Source: Dugong dugon
Taxonomy: Eukaryota; Chordata; Mammalia; Sirenia; Dugongidae
Length of the DNA stretch: 64,000 nucleotides
Assembly (NCBI GenBank): GCA_030035585.1
Contig: CM057482.1
Coordinates: forward strand, 47,287,501-47,351,500
Reading direction: 5' to 3'
This document shows positions 22,433-32,992 of the stretch, in pieces. The notes beneath the pieces are model-generated. The model made no database searches. It was not told where the DNA came from and saw only the letters and a list, made by a program, of their open reading frames with translations. Position 1 is the stretch's first letter. Every line of letters begins with the position of its first letter. Position numbers and translations under genes: made by a program.

Positions 22433-23482
22433 ATGCCCCGAAAACAGCAAACAATATCAAAACATTTACAAAAACAAGACAAGATGGCTCCAATAGGCGT
22501 CCAAATTAAAACACCAGATAACTCTCCTGTGGAAGAAAATGCACTAGAAGTACCTGATACGGAACTCAAATCACTAATACTCGGAATTTTCCAAGAACTG
22601 AGGCAAAAAGCTGACAAACATGAGGAAAAAATAGACAAATTTATGGAAAATACAGACAAAAAATTGGAAGAATTCAGGAAGATGATGCAAGAACAAAATG
22701 CCAAAATAAATTCACAACTCGAAATTATACAAAAACAACAATTAGAAATCCAAAAGATAAACAACAAGATTTCAGAAATGGACGGTGTCATAGAAGGGCT
22801 GAGAAGTAGATTTGAAACCATGGAAGACAGGATCAGTGGAACTGAAGACAAACACTTGGATACAACTCTGTTTCAGGAAAACTCAGAAAAAAGAACAAAG
22901 AAAAATGAAGAGACCCTGAGAGTTATGTGGGACACAATTAAAAGCAAAAACTTACGAGTGATTGGCATACCAGAAAAGGGGGAGAAAACAGAAAACACAG
23001 AGAGGATCATTGAGGAACTGCTGACAGAAAACTTTCCCAATATCATGAAAGATGAAAAGCTGGTCATCCAAGAAGCTCAACGAACCCCATATAGAAGAGA
23101 CCCCAAAAGAAAATCACCAAGACATATCATATTCACACTCGCTAAAACTAAAGACAAACAAAGAATCCTGAGAGCAGCTCGGGAAAAACAAGAAGTCACA
23201 TACAGAGGAGAAACAATAAGACTAAGCTCAGATTATTCAGCAGAAACCATGCAGGCAAGAAGGCAATGGGATGACATATATAAAATCTTGAAAGAAAAAA
23301 ATTGTCAGCCAAGAATAATATATCCTGCAAAACTCTCATTCAGATTTGATGGTGAAATTAGGTCATTTCCAGATAAACAGAAACTAAAGGAATATGCAAA
23401 AGTCAAACCAAACTTACAAGAATTATTAAAGGGAGTTCTTCGATCTGAGGACAAACAGCTTAAGCCCTCAGGCAGGACCTAG
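22433..23482 (+). CDS. L1 ORF1 protein (RNA-binding chaperone)
   Basis: 349 codons, open from ATG to TAG. ORF1p coats L1 RNA as a trimer and is needed for retrotransposition. Visible parts: a charged N-terminus; a long Glu/Lys/Gln-rich coiled-coil region of about residues 40-160 (EELRQK-like heptads, QLEIIQKQQLEIQKINNKIS); an RRM-like core starting near residue 168 (NLRVIGIPEKGEKTENTE); and a C-terminal domain with REKQEVTYRGETIRLSSDYS (from residue 250) and YPAKLSFRFDGEIRSF (from residue 297). Human ORF1p is 338 residues, so the length is normal. The start is the first ATG after the A-rich end of the 5' UTR. No internal stop or frameshift is present. Confidence 0.95.
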   Translation: MPRKQQTISKHLQKQDKMAPIGVQIKTPDNSPVEENALEVPDTELKSLILGIFQELRQKADKHEEKIDKFMENTDKKLEEFRKMMQEQNAKINSQLEIIQKQQLEIQKINNKISEMDGVIEGLRSRFETMEDRISGTEDKHLDTTLFQENSEKRTKKNEETLRVMWDTIKSKNLRVIGIPEKGEKTENTERIIEELLTENFPNIMKDEKLVIQEAQRTPYRRDPKRKSPRHIIFTLAKTKDKQRILRAAREKQEVTYRGETIRLSSDYSAETMQARRQWDDIYKILKEKNCQPRIIYPAKLSFRFDGEIRSFPDKQKLKEYAKVKPNLQELLKGVLRSEDKQLKPSGRT

Positions 23483-23725
23483 GACCTAGGATGCAGGTTA
23501 ACATGAACCAGATACCATTCTAGGAACTGAACTACAGACGACTTTCCAAAAACAAAAGATATACAACAGGGAATCAGAGAAATCAATCAAAGGATGACAA
23601 CAACATCAAAACAATGAAAGAGGGAACAAACGGCATAGGTATAGAACCTTCTAAAGGAGAAGAAGGCAAGGCGATACCAAGTAACGGTAGACTGCTTCAA
23701 AATTATAAAGATAAGGGTAAAATTC

Positions 23726-23917
23726 ATGGTAACCACAAAAAAAGTTAACAAACCAACTCATAAAAATAAAGACGAAAAACATAAAGTCTCAACAAAAACA
23801 AAACCTACAAAAACAAAAGAAATGAACACAAAATCCACAAACAAAAGGAACTCAGCACAAGAGAGTAAGAAGAACAAAGAAAATTTCAGCATCACAAAAA
23901 AAAGCACTACAAAATGA
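23726..23917 (+). CDS. Lys-rich small ORF in the L1 inter-ORF spacer, stop overlaps ORF2 start
   Basis: 63 codons in the 431-bp spacer between ORF1 and ORF2. It is almost entirely Lys, Thr, Asn, Ser and Glu. Its TGA (23915-23917) overlaps the ORF2 ATG (23914-23916) as ATGA. An A-rich spacer will tend to be open and Lys-coding, so a real peptide is unproven. The overlap is the geometry expected if ribosomes terminate and reinitiate at ORF2. I know of no described L1 protein with this sequence. Confidence 0.3.
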   Translation: MVTTKKVNKPTHKNKDEKHKVSTKTKPTKTKEMNTKSTNKRNSAQESKKNKENFSITKKSTTK

Positions 23918-26900
23918 CAGCAACAAACTCACATCTATCAATAATTACACTGAACGTAAATGGACTCAATGCACCCATAAAGCGACGGAGAGTGGCAGAA
24001 TGGATAAGAAAACAGGATCCATCTATTTGCTGTCTACAAGAGACACATCTTAGAAACAAAGATGTGAATTTATTAAAAATCAAAGGTTGGAAAAAACTAT
24101 ATCAAGCTAACAACTATCAAAAAAGAGCAGGAGTGGCAATTCTAATCTCAGATAAAATAGACTTTAAAACAAAATCTACCATAAAAGACAAAGAAGGACA
24201 CTATATAATGATTAAGGGGATGATCCATCATGAAGACATAACCATAATAAATATCTATGCACCCAATGACAGGGCTCCAAAATACATAAAAAAAACTCTA
24301 ACAGCACTGAAAAGAGAAATTGACAGTTCCACAATAATAGTAGGAGACTTCAACACACCACTCTCAGTAAAGGACAGAACAACTAAAAAGAAACTTAGCA
24401 AAGATACAGAAGACCTAAAGGACACAATCAGCCAACTGGACCTCATAGACATATATAGAACACTCCATCCAACCGCTACAAAGTACACATTCTTTTCCAA
24501 TGCACATGGAACGTTCTCCAGAATAGACCACATCTTAGGCCACAGAGCAATCCTCAACAAGATCCAAAATGCTGAGATAATTCACAGTATCTTCTCTGAC
24601 CACAATGCCATCAAGGTAGAAATTAACACTAGAAAGAGCAAGGAAAAAAAATCAAACACATGGAAACTGAATAATAATCTGCTTACACATCAATTGGTAA
24701 TAGAAGAAATCAGAGATGGAATTAAAAAATTCCTAGAATCAAATGAAAATGAAAACACGTCATACCAAAACCTTTGGGACACAGCAAAGGCAGTCCTCAG
24801 AGGGCAATTTATAGCAATAGATGCACATATCAAAAAAGAAGAAAGGGACAAAATCAAAACATTAACTACAGAACTCAAACAAATAGAAAGAGAACAACAA
24901 AAAAAGCCTACAACCACCGGAAGAAAGGAAATAGTAAAGATCAGAGCAGAAATCAATGAAATAGAGAGCAGAAAAACAATAGAAAGAATCAACAAAACCA
25001 AAAGTTGGTTCTTTGAAAGAATCAACAAAATCGACAAACCACTGGCCAGACTGACAAAAGAAAAACAGCAGAGGGCACAAATAACCCAAATAAGAAATGA
25101 AATGGGGGACATTACAACAGACCCAACTGAAATAAAAAGGATTATAACAGAATATTATGAAAAACTATATTCCAACAAATTTGAAAACCTAGAGGAAATG
25201 GATAAATTTCTAGAAACATACGGCCTACCCAAACTACAACAAAGTGATATTGAAAATCTGAACAGACCCATAACAAGAGAAGAGATTGAAAAGGTAATAA
25301 AAAAACTCCCAACCAAAAAAAGCCCTGGCCCAGATGGCTTCACTGGAGAATTCTACAAAACATTTACAGAAGAGCTCGTACCAGTTCTACTCAAGTTATT
25401 TCAGAGCATAGAAGAGGAAGCAACACTTCCAAATTCATTCTATGAAGCCAGCATAATGCTGATACCAAAACCAGGCAAAGACATCACAAAAAAAGAAAAT
25501 TACAGACCAATATCTCTCATGAATATAGATGCAAAAATTCTGAACAAAATTTTAGCCAATAGAATTCAGTATCATATCAAAAAAATAATACACCACGACC
25601 AAGTAGGATTCATACCAGGTATGCAAGGATGGTTTAACATTAGAAAATCCATCAACGTAATCCACCACATAAATAAAAGGAAAGAAAAAAATCACATGAT
25701 TATCTCAATTGATGCAGAAAAGGCATTTGACAAAGTCCAACACCCATTCCTGATAAAAGCTCTCAATAAAATAGGTATAGAAGGGAAATTTCTCAACATC
25801 ATAAAGGGCATCTATGCAAAACCAACAGCCAACATCATTCTTAATGGAGAAAGGCTGAAAACATTCCCCCTGAAAACAGGAACAAGACAAGGATGCCCTT
25901 TATCACCACTCCTATTTAACATTGTGCTGGAAGTTCTAGCTAGAGCAGTAAGGCAAGAGAAAGAAATAAAGGGCATCCAAATTGGTAATGAAGAAGTTAA
26001 ACTCTCCCTGTTTGCAGATGATATGATACTATACATAGAAAACCCTAAAGACTCCACGAGAAATTTACTGGAACTAATAGAAAGATTCAGCAGAGTAGCA
26101 GGATACAAGATAAACATTCAAAAATCAGTTGGATTCCTATACACCAGTAAAGAGAACGATGAAAAGGAGATCAGGAAATCAATACCATTTTCAATAGCCC
26201 CTAAAAAGATAAAATACTTGGGAATAAATCTGACCAGGAATATAAAAGACCTATACAAAGAAAACTACAAAACACTGCTGCATGAAACCCAAAGGGATCT
26301 ACATAAATGGAAAAACATACCATGCTCATGGATAGGAAGACTCAACATTGTGAAAATGGCAATTCTACCTAAAGCAATTTACAAATACAATGCAATTCCG
26401 ATACAAATACCAACAACATTCTTCAAAGAGATGGAAAAACTAATTATTAACTTTATATGGAAAGGGAAGAAACCCCGAATAAGTAAAGCACTACTGAAGA
26501 AGAAGAATAAAGTTGGAGGACTCACACTACCTGACTTGAGAACCTACTATACAGCTACAGTACTCAAAACAGCCTGGTACTGGTACAACAACAGAGACAT
26601 TGACCAATGGAACAGAATTGAGAACTCAGATGTAAATCCATCCACCTACGGTCACCTGATTTTTGACAAGGGCCCAAAATACATCAAATGGGGAAAAGAC
26701 AGTCTTTTTAACAAATGGTGCTGGCAAAACTGGATATCCATTTGTAGAAAAATGAAACAGGACCCATACCTCACACCATATACAAAAACTACTTCAAAAT
26801 GGATCAAAGACCTGAATATAAAGCCTCAAACTATAAAATTCATAGAAGAAAAAATAGGACCAACACTTCAGACCTTAATACATGGCATTAACAGGATACA

Positions 26901-27735
26901 AACCATAAACATCAACACAAAAAACCCAACAGATAAACTAGATAATTGGGATCTTCTAAAAATCAAACATCTATGCTCTTCAAAAGATTTCACCAAAAGA
27001 GTTAAAAGAGAACCTACAGACTGGGAAAAAATTTTTGGACAGTACAAGTCAGACAAAGGTCTAATCTCCATAATCTACAAGAAAATCCAACACCTCTACA
27101 ACAAAAAGACAACCAATCCTATCAAAAAATGGGCAAAGGAAATGAACAGACACTTCACCAAGGAAGACATTCAAATGGCCAACAGACACATGAGGAAATG
27201 CTCGCGATCACTAGCCATTAGACAAATGCAAATTAAAACCACAATGAGATACCATCTCACCCCGGCATTACTGGCACGAATCAAAAACACTGGAAATAAC
27301 AAATGTTGGAGGGGCTGTGGGGAGACGGGAACTCTTATACACTGCTGGTGGGAATGCAAAATGATACAGCCATTTTGGAAAATGATATGGCGTTTCCTCA
27401 GAAAGCTAGAAATAGACGTACCATTCGATCCAGCAATCCCACTCCTAGGAATATATCCTAGAGAAATAAGAGTCATCACTCGAATAGACATATGCACACC
27501 TATGTTCATGGCAGCATTATTCACAATAGCAAAACGATGGAAACAACCTCGATGTCCATCAACAGACGAATGGATACACAAACTATGGTACATACACACA
27601 ATGGAGTACTATGCAACGAGAAAGAACAATGAATCGGTGAACCATCTCATAACATGGATGAAACTGGAGGACATCATGCTGAGTGAAATAAGTCAATCAC
27701 AAAAGGACAAATATTGTATGAGACCTCTATTGTAA
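23914..27735 (+). CDS. L1 ORF2 protein: endonuclease and reverse transcriptase
   Basis: 1273 codons without a break (human ORF2p has 1275). ORF2p nicks target DNA and reverse transcribes L1 RNA from the nick. N-terminal APE-type endonuclease: N14 (LNVNGLN), E43 (QETHL), D145 and N147 (GDFN), and the SDH motif ([10 protein letters not shown]). The RT domain has [26 protein letters not shown] and FADD, whose aspartates fall at residues 702 and 703 as in human ORF2p. The C-terminal Cys-rich motif [18 protein letters not shown] begins at residue 1131. All catalytic residues I can check are present, so the protein looks functional. The start codon sits in the ATGA overlap with the spacer ORF. Confidence 0.96.
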   Translation: MTATNSHLSIITLNVNGLNAPIKRRRVAEWIRKQDPSICCLQETHLRNKDVNLLKIKGWKKLYQANNYQKRAGVAILISDKIDFKTKSTIKDKEGHYIMIKGMIHHEDITIINIYAPNDRAPKYIKKTLTALKREIDSSTIIVGDFNTPLSVKDRTTKKKLSKDTEDLKDTISQLDLIDIYRTLHPTATKYTFFSNAHGTFSRIDHILGHRAILNKIQNAEIIHSIFSDHNAIKVEINTRKSKEKKSNTWKLNNNLLTHQLVIEEIRDGIKKFLESNENENTSYQNLWDTAKAVLRGQFIAIDAHIKKEERDKIKTLTTELKQIEREQQKKPTTTGRKEIVKIRAEINEIESRKTIERINKTKSWFFERINKIDKPLARLTKEKQQRAQITQIRNEMGDITTDPTEIKRIITEYYEKLYSNKFENLEEMDKFLETYGLPKLQQSDIENLNRPITREEIEKVIKKLPTKKSPGPDGFTGEFYKTFTEELVPVLLKLFQSIEEEATLPNSFYEASIMLIPKPGKDITKKENYRPISLMNIDAKILNKILANRIQYHIKKIIHHDQVGFIPGMQGWFNIRKSINVIHHINKRKEKNHMIISIDAEKAFDKVQHPFLIKALNKIGIEGKFLNIIKGIYAKPTANIILNGERLKTFPLKTGTRQGCPLSPLLFNIVLEVLARAVRQEKEIKGIQIGNEEVKLSLFADDMILYIENPKDSTRNLLELIERFSRVAGYKINIQKSVGFLYTSKENDEKEIRKSIPFSIAPKKIKYLGINLTRNIKDLYKENYKTLLHETQRDLHKWKNIPCSWIGRLNIVKMAILPKAIYKYNAIPIQIPTTFFKEMEKLIINFIWKGKKPRISKALLKKKNKVGGLTLPDLRTYYTATVLKTAWYWYNNRDIDQWNRIENSDVNPSTYGHLIFDKGPKYIKWGKDSLFNKWCWQNWISICRKMKQDPYLTPYTKTTSKWIKDLNIKPQTIKFIEEKIGPTLQTLIHGINRIQTININTKNPTDKLDNWDLLKIKHLCSSKDFTKRVKREPTDWEKIFGQYKSDKGLISIIYKKIQHLYNKKTTNPIKKWAKEMNRHFTKEDIQMANRHMRKCSRSLAIRQMQIKTTMRYHLTPALLARIKNTGNNKCWRGCGETGTLIHCWWECKMIQPFWKMIWRFLRKLEIDVPFDPAIPLLGIYPREIRVITRIDICTPMFMAALFTIAKRWKQPRCPSTDEWIHKLWYIHTMEYYATRKNNESVNHLITWMKLEDIMLSEISQSQKDKYCMRPLL

Positions 27736-27787
27736 AAACCCATGAAAAAATTCACATGCAAAATGTAACAATCCTTGTTGGTTACCA

Positions 27788-27807
27788 GGGATGGGAGGGT
27801 GGGGGGG
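27788..27807 (+). promoter_or_regulatory. G-quadruplex motif in L1 3' UTR
   Basis: GGGATGGGAGGGTGGGGGGG fits G3+N1-7 four times with loops of 1-2 bases. The homologous site in the older copy (about 29819-29841) also keeps four G-runs. G-rich polypurine tracts are known in mammalian L1 3' UTRs. Confidence 0.7.
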
Positions 27808-28756
27808 AATACTAAATAGGTAATAGGTAAGTGGTAACTTGGGTGAGAGATGAGATAGTACATAGTACAGGGGAAACTAACACAACCTGCACAAGGAAAG
27901 GTCATGGAGGCCCTATAGACACATCCAAACCCCCCGAGGGACTGAGTTGTTGGACAGAGGGCTCTGGGGACCATGATCTCGGGGAACATCTAGCTCAATT
28001 GGCATGACACTACTTATAAAGATAATGCTCTACATTCTACCTTGGTGAGTAGTGTCTGGGGTCTTAAAAGCCTATGAGCGGCCATCTAAGATACTCCACT
28101 GATCTCATCCCTTCGGGAACAAGGGAGAACGAAGAGAACAGGATACAAGGAAAAGATTAGTCCGAAGGACTAATGGTCCACAGCTACCAAGGCCTCCACG
28201 GGACTGAGCCCAGTACAGCTGGATGGTGCCCGGCTACCACCAATGACTCCTCTGACCAGGATCACAACAGAGGGTTCTGGGCAGAGCTGGAGTAGGATGT
28301 AGAGTATAATTTTAACTCCCAAAAAAAAAAAAAAAAAAGAAGACCAGATATACTGGCCTAAAGAATACTAGAGAAACCTCGAGAGTGTGGCCCCCAGACA
28401 CCCTTTCAGCTCAGAGGGGAAGTTACCTTCAAGGTTCGATGTTAAGCCTGGGAATGGACACCCCAGTAAAACTAAATGGGACTAACGATGTACAGGAGTC
28501 CGGTGACAAGGGCCAGAAGGCAGAGGGAGAGTAGGAAACTGATGATAAGGAACACAAATTGAATAAGGACACTGTCGATGTATTGTGAGATTGTTGACCA
28601 CTGCTATAGGGCAACATTTGTAGTAACTATTAAATGGGAGGCTGTTGTGTCCTGTAAGCCTTCATCTTGGGCGAGAATGGCAGCACAATTGGAAGAGCAT
28701 AGTCAATATCACTTAAATGTGTAAGTAAAAAGTTTTGAAATGGTGTTTAAATAAAA

Positions 28757-28787
<31 letters not shown>

Positions 28788-29220
28788 AAACAAATGAGAC
28801 TAAAGAGGTACAATAGTCCACTGACAAGGTCCAGAAGACAGAAGGGGACAAGGAAGCCCCCTGGTGATAGGGAACACAAGGTGGAGTAAGGATATTCTTG
28901 ATGTGCTGTGAGATTGTTAACCATTGTCATAGGGCAACATGTGTAGTAACTGTTAAATGAAAAACTATTTTGTTCTGTAAGCCTTCATCTTAAGTGAGAA
29001 TAACAGCACAGTTGGAAGAGCGTAGTCAATGTCACTGAACTGTGAATGTAGAAATTTTTGAAACGGTGTATCTTTGGCCATCTGTAATTTTCATCAAAAA
29101 AAAAGGTTGAGAATTTAGAGGCTTAATACGTTGTGGGGTTGTTAACCAATGTCAAAAAACAACATGTGTACTACTATTTCATGAGAAACTATTTGCTCTG
29201 TAAGCTTTCACCTGAAGTAC

Positions 29221-29226
29221 AATAAA
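29221..29226 (+). terminator. Polyadenylation signal of full-length L1
   Basis: AATAAA after AAGTAC, about 15 bases before the long A-run that ends the element. Confidence 0.75.
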
Positions 29227-29232
29227 ATATAT

Positions 29233-29259
<27 letters not shown>

Positions 29260-29263
<4 letters not shown>

Positions 29264-29273
29264 CCACAATGAG
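29260..29273 (+). repeat. Target-site duplication of full-length L1, right copy
   Basis: AAAACCACAATGAG directly after the poly(A), identical to 20450-20463. ORF2 sequence of the older L1 resumes without loss. Confidence 0.93.
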
Positions 29274-30962
29274 ATACCATCTCACCCCGGCACTACTGGC
29301 ACGAATTAAAAACACTGGAAATAACAAATGTTGGAGGGGCTGCGGGGAGATCGGAACTCTTATGCACTGCTGGTGGGAATGCAAAATGATACAACCATTT
29401 TGGAAAATGATATGGCGCTTCCTCAGAAAGCTAGAAATAGACATACCATTCGATCCAGCAATCCCACTCCTGGGAATATATCCTAGAGAAATAAGAGTCG
29501 TCACTCGAATAGACATATGCACACCTATGTTCATGGCAGCATTGTTCACAATAGCGAAATGATGGAAACAACCTAGATGCCCATCAACAGATGAATGGAT
29601 AAACAAACTATGGTACATACACACAATGGAGTACTATGCAATGAGAAAGAACAACAATGAATCTGTGAACCATCTCATAACATGGATGAAACTGGAGGAC
29701 ATTATGCTGAGTGAAATAAGTCAATCACAAAAGGACAAATATTGTATGAGACCTCTATTGTAAAAACCCATGAAAAAGTTCACACACAAAATGTAACCAT
29801 CCTTTTTGGTTACCAGGAATGGGAGGGGTTGGGGTGGGGGAATACTAAATAGGCAATAGATAAGTGGTATCTTGGGTGAAGGGTGAGACAGTACACAATA
29901 CAGGGGAAACTAGCACAACTTGGACAAGGAAAGGTCATGGACGCCCCATAGACGCATACAAACTCCCTGAGGGACTGAATTGCTGGGCGGAGGGCTGTGG
30001 GGACCATGGTCTCAGGGAACATCTAGCTCAATTGGCATGACACTGCTTGTGAAGACAGTGCTCTACATTCTACCTTGGTGGGTAGTGTCTGGGGTCTTAA
30101 GAGTCTGCGAGCAGCCATCTAAGATACTCCACTGGTCTCATCCCTTCAGGAGCAGGGGAGAATAGAGAGAGCAGGATACAAGGAAGGGATTGGCCCGAAG
30201 GACTAATGGTCCACAGCTGCCAGGGCCTCCACCGGACTGGGTCCAGTGCAGCTGGATGGTGCCCGGCTGCCACCGCTGACTGCTCTGGCCGGGATCACAG
30301 CAGGGGGTTCTGGACGGAGCTGGAGGATATAGAGCATAACTTTAACTCACAAAGAGAAGACCAGATTTATTGGCCTAAAGGCGAATGGAGAAGCCCCGAG
30401 AGTGTGGCCCCCAGACACCCTTTTAGCTCAGTGGTGAAGTTACCTCTGAAGTTCACTGTTCAGCCTGGGAATGGACAGCCCTGTAAAAACAAATGAGACT
30501 AACGAGGCACAGGAGTCCAATGATAAGGGCCAGAAAGCAGAAGGGGACAAGGAAGCTGGTGATAGGGAACCCAAGGTTGAGTAAGGATATTGTTGATACG
30601 TTGTGAGATTGTTAACCATTGTCATAGGGCAACATATGTAGTAACTGTTAAATGAGAAACTATTTTGTTCTGTAAGCCTTCATCTTAAGTGAGAATAAGA
30701 GCACAATTCGAAGAGCGTAGTCAATGTCACTGAACTGTGCACGTAGAAATTTTTGAAATGGTGTATCTTTGGCTATGTGTATTTTCACCAAAAAAAAAAA
30801 AAAAAAAAAAAAAAAGGTTGAGAAGTTAGAGTGTTGATATGTTGTGGGGTTAACCAATGTCATAAAACAACATGTGTACTTCCGTTTCATGAGAAACTAT
30901 TTGTTTTGTAAGCCTTCACCTGAAGTACAATAAATAAATAAATTAATAATAATTTTTTAAAA
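29274..30962 (+). mobile_element. Older L1, continuation after nested insertion
   Basis: ORF2 C-terminus (ATACCATCTCACCCCGGCAC onward) with a premature TGA after TIAK (about 29561), then a 3' UTR with two of the repeated modules. An internal A-run lies at 30790-30815, and the A/T-rich tail ends near 30962. Divergence from the full-length L1 is about 5% by eye, matching 17283-20463, so the two parts form one element. Confidence 0.88.
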
Positions 30963-30964
30963 AA

Positions 30965-32389
30965 CCCACAATGAGATACCATCTCAGTCCGGCATTCTGG
31001 CACAAATCAAAAAAACTGGAAATAACAAATATTGGAGAGGCTGCGGGGAGATCGAACTCTTATGCACTGCTGGTGAGAATGCAGAATGATACTACCATTT
31101 TGGAAAACGATATCGTGCTTCCTTAAAAAGCTAGAAATAGAAATATCAGACAATCCAGCAATCCCACTCCTAGGAATATATCCTAGAGAAACAGGAGCTG
31201 TCACACAAATAGACATATGCACACCCATGTTCATTGCAGCATTGATCACAGTAGCAAAAAGATGGAAACAACCTAGATGCCCATCAACAGATGAATGGAT
31301 AAACAAATTATGGTGCATATACACAATGGAGTATTACACAACAAGAAAAACATTGATGAATCTGCGAAGCATCTCATAACATGGATGAAACTGGAGGACA
31401 TTATGCTGAGTGAAATAAGTCAATCACAGAAGGGCAAATATTGTAAGAGACCACTACTGTAAAAACTCATGAAAAGGTTTACACACAGAAAGAAACAATC
31501 TTTGATGGTCATGAGGGATGGGAGGGGTTAAAGGGGGAAATACTAAATAGACAATAGATAATTGGTAACTTTGGTGAAGGGTAAGACAGTACACAATACT
31601 GGGGAAGCCAGCACAACTTGTACAAGGAAAGGTCATGGAAGCACCATAGACACATCCAAACTCCCTGAGGGACCAAATTGCTGGGCTTAGGGCTGTAGGG
31701 ACCATAGTTTCGGGGAACATCTAACTCAATTGGCATAACATAGTTTATAAAGAAAATGTTCTATGTTCTACCTTGGTGAGTAGCATCTGGGGTCTTAAAA
31801 GCTTGTGAGCAGCCATCTAAGATACTTCACTGGTCTCACCCCTTCGAGAGCATGGGAGAATGAAGAAAACAAGGTACAAGGGAAAGATTAGTCCAAAGGA
31901 CTAATGGACCACAACTACCATGACCTCCACCAGACTGAGACCAGTACAACTAGATGGTGCCCGGCTACCACCACTGACTGCTCTGACCGGGATCACAACA
32001 GAGGGTCCCAGGCAGAGCTGGAGAAAAATGTAGAACAAAATTCTAACTCACACAAAAAGACCAGACTTACTGGCCTGACAGAGACTGCTGAAACTCCAAG
32101 AGCGTGGCCCCCGGACTTCCTTTTAGCTCAGTAATGAAGTCACTCCTGAGGTTCACTATTCAGCCAAAGATTAGACTGCCCCATAAAACAAAATGAGACT
32201 AATGGGGCACACAGCCCAGGGGCAAGGACTAGAAGGCAGGAGGGGACAGGAAAGGTTGATAAGGGGAGAGTGTTGACATGTCGTGAGGTTGCTAACCAAC
32301 GTCATAAAACAGTACATGTACTAATTGTTTAAGGAGAAACTGTCCTATAAACCTTCATCTAAAGTACAATTAAAAAAATAAAATAAATT
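30965..32389 (+). mobile_element. Third, more diverged L1 3' end
   Basis: Starts CCCACAATGAGATACCATCT, at nearly the same ORF2 position as the nested insertion site. It carries a decayed ORF2 C-terminus (frameshifts; open piece 31086-31379) and a 3' UTR ending GTACAATTAAAAAAATAAAA. Sampled divergence from the full-length copy is about 8-12%, clearly older than its neighbour. No target-site duplication was found. Confidence 0.85.
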
Positions 32390-32394
32390 GGATG

Positions 32395-32815
32395 TTGTAA
32401 TGACAGCATTATAGAGATAGAATACAGATAAGTGGTTGCCTAGGGTTAGGGGAGAGGAAGGAGGGAGGGTATGGCCACAAAAGGACAGCAGGAGGGAGCT
32501 CCTGGGGGGGTAACATTTCTGTATCTTGACTGTGGTGGTGGTGGTGGTGGTGGTGGTTAGACAGATCTACACATGGGATAAAATGTCATAGGACTAAACA
32601 CATACCAAAAAACGAGTGAATGAGTAAGATCCGAGGTCTAGTTAACTGTATTGTGCCAATCAATTTCCTGGTTCTGATAAATGTGCTATAGTTAAGGGAG
32701 TTGTTACCACTGGGGGAAGCTGTGTGATAGGTACAAGAGCTCTCTCTGTACTGTTCTGGCAACTTTTTATGATTTTATAATTATTATTTTTTTAGAATTT
32801 AAAAATACAGAACTA
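32395..32815 (+). mobile_element. Old L1 3' UTR fragment with (GGT)n
   Basis: GTGGTTGCCTAGGGTTAGGG ... GTCATAGGACTAAACACATA ... TTCCTGGTTCTGATAAATGT GCTATAG is an L1M-type 3' UTR. It contains a pure GGT run at about 32531-32558. Confidence 0.65.
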
Positions 32816-32992
32816 AAATGGATATTGATACTGCTTTAAGATTGTCATAATCCCAGTTTTCAAATTTTTGTGTTCATCAAGTCACCCCATCGTTCTTGCA
32901 GACTGATTCGATAATATGTACAAGTAAATTGTGACATGTTAAGATAAATCTCTACTAACAAACCACCTTCAGTATGGACTGCACTGTAACAT

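Larger units (their letters stand above)
20464..29259 (+). mobile_element. Full-length L1 retrotransposon with both ORFs open
   Basis: About 8.8 kb: 5' UTR 20464-22432 with GC-rich tandem monomers, ORF1 22433-23482, spacer 23483-23913, ORF2 23914-27735, and 3' UTR to a poly(A) run ending at about 29259. AATAAA lies at 29221-29226. Both ends are defined by a perfect 14-bp target-site duplication, so the copy is complete and probably young. It is inserted in ORF2 of an older L1 of the same lineage, antisense to ADAMTS17. The element is longer than the roughly 6-kb human L1 because of its long 5' UTR, spacer and 3' UTR. Intact ORFs and catalytic motifs suggest coding competence. Actual activity cannot be judged from sequence alone. 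Confidence 0.95.
27736..29259 (+). other. L1 3' UTR with repeated modules and poly(A)
   Basis: About 1.5 kb, with an internal A-run at 28321-28338. Three related blocks follow, each with a TTGT(T)GACC/TTAACCA...GGGCAACATTTGTAGTAACT-like core and a CTGTAAGCCTTCATC-like end: about 28470-28745, 28788-29104 and 29105-29232. An (AAAT)n tract at 28758-28793 separates the first two. The older copy at 29274-30962 has only two such blocks, so one block was duplicated in the lineage of the full-length element. Confidence 0.8.

Noticed and set aside
24255-27599. Antisense open frames within L1 ORF2
   Set aside because: They are shadows of the ORF2 coding strand; similar ones appear antisense to the older copy.
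29264-32389. Simple tandem duplication of one L1 3' end
   Set aside because: The two 3' ends differ from the full-length copy by different amounts (about 5% and about 10%) and the first continues the upstream L1, so nested insertions explain them better.
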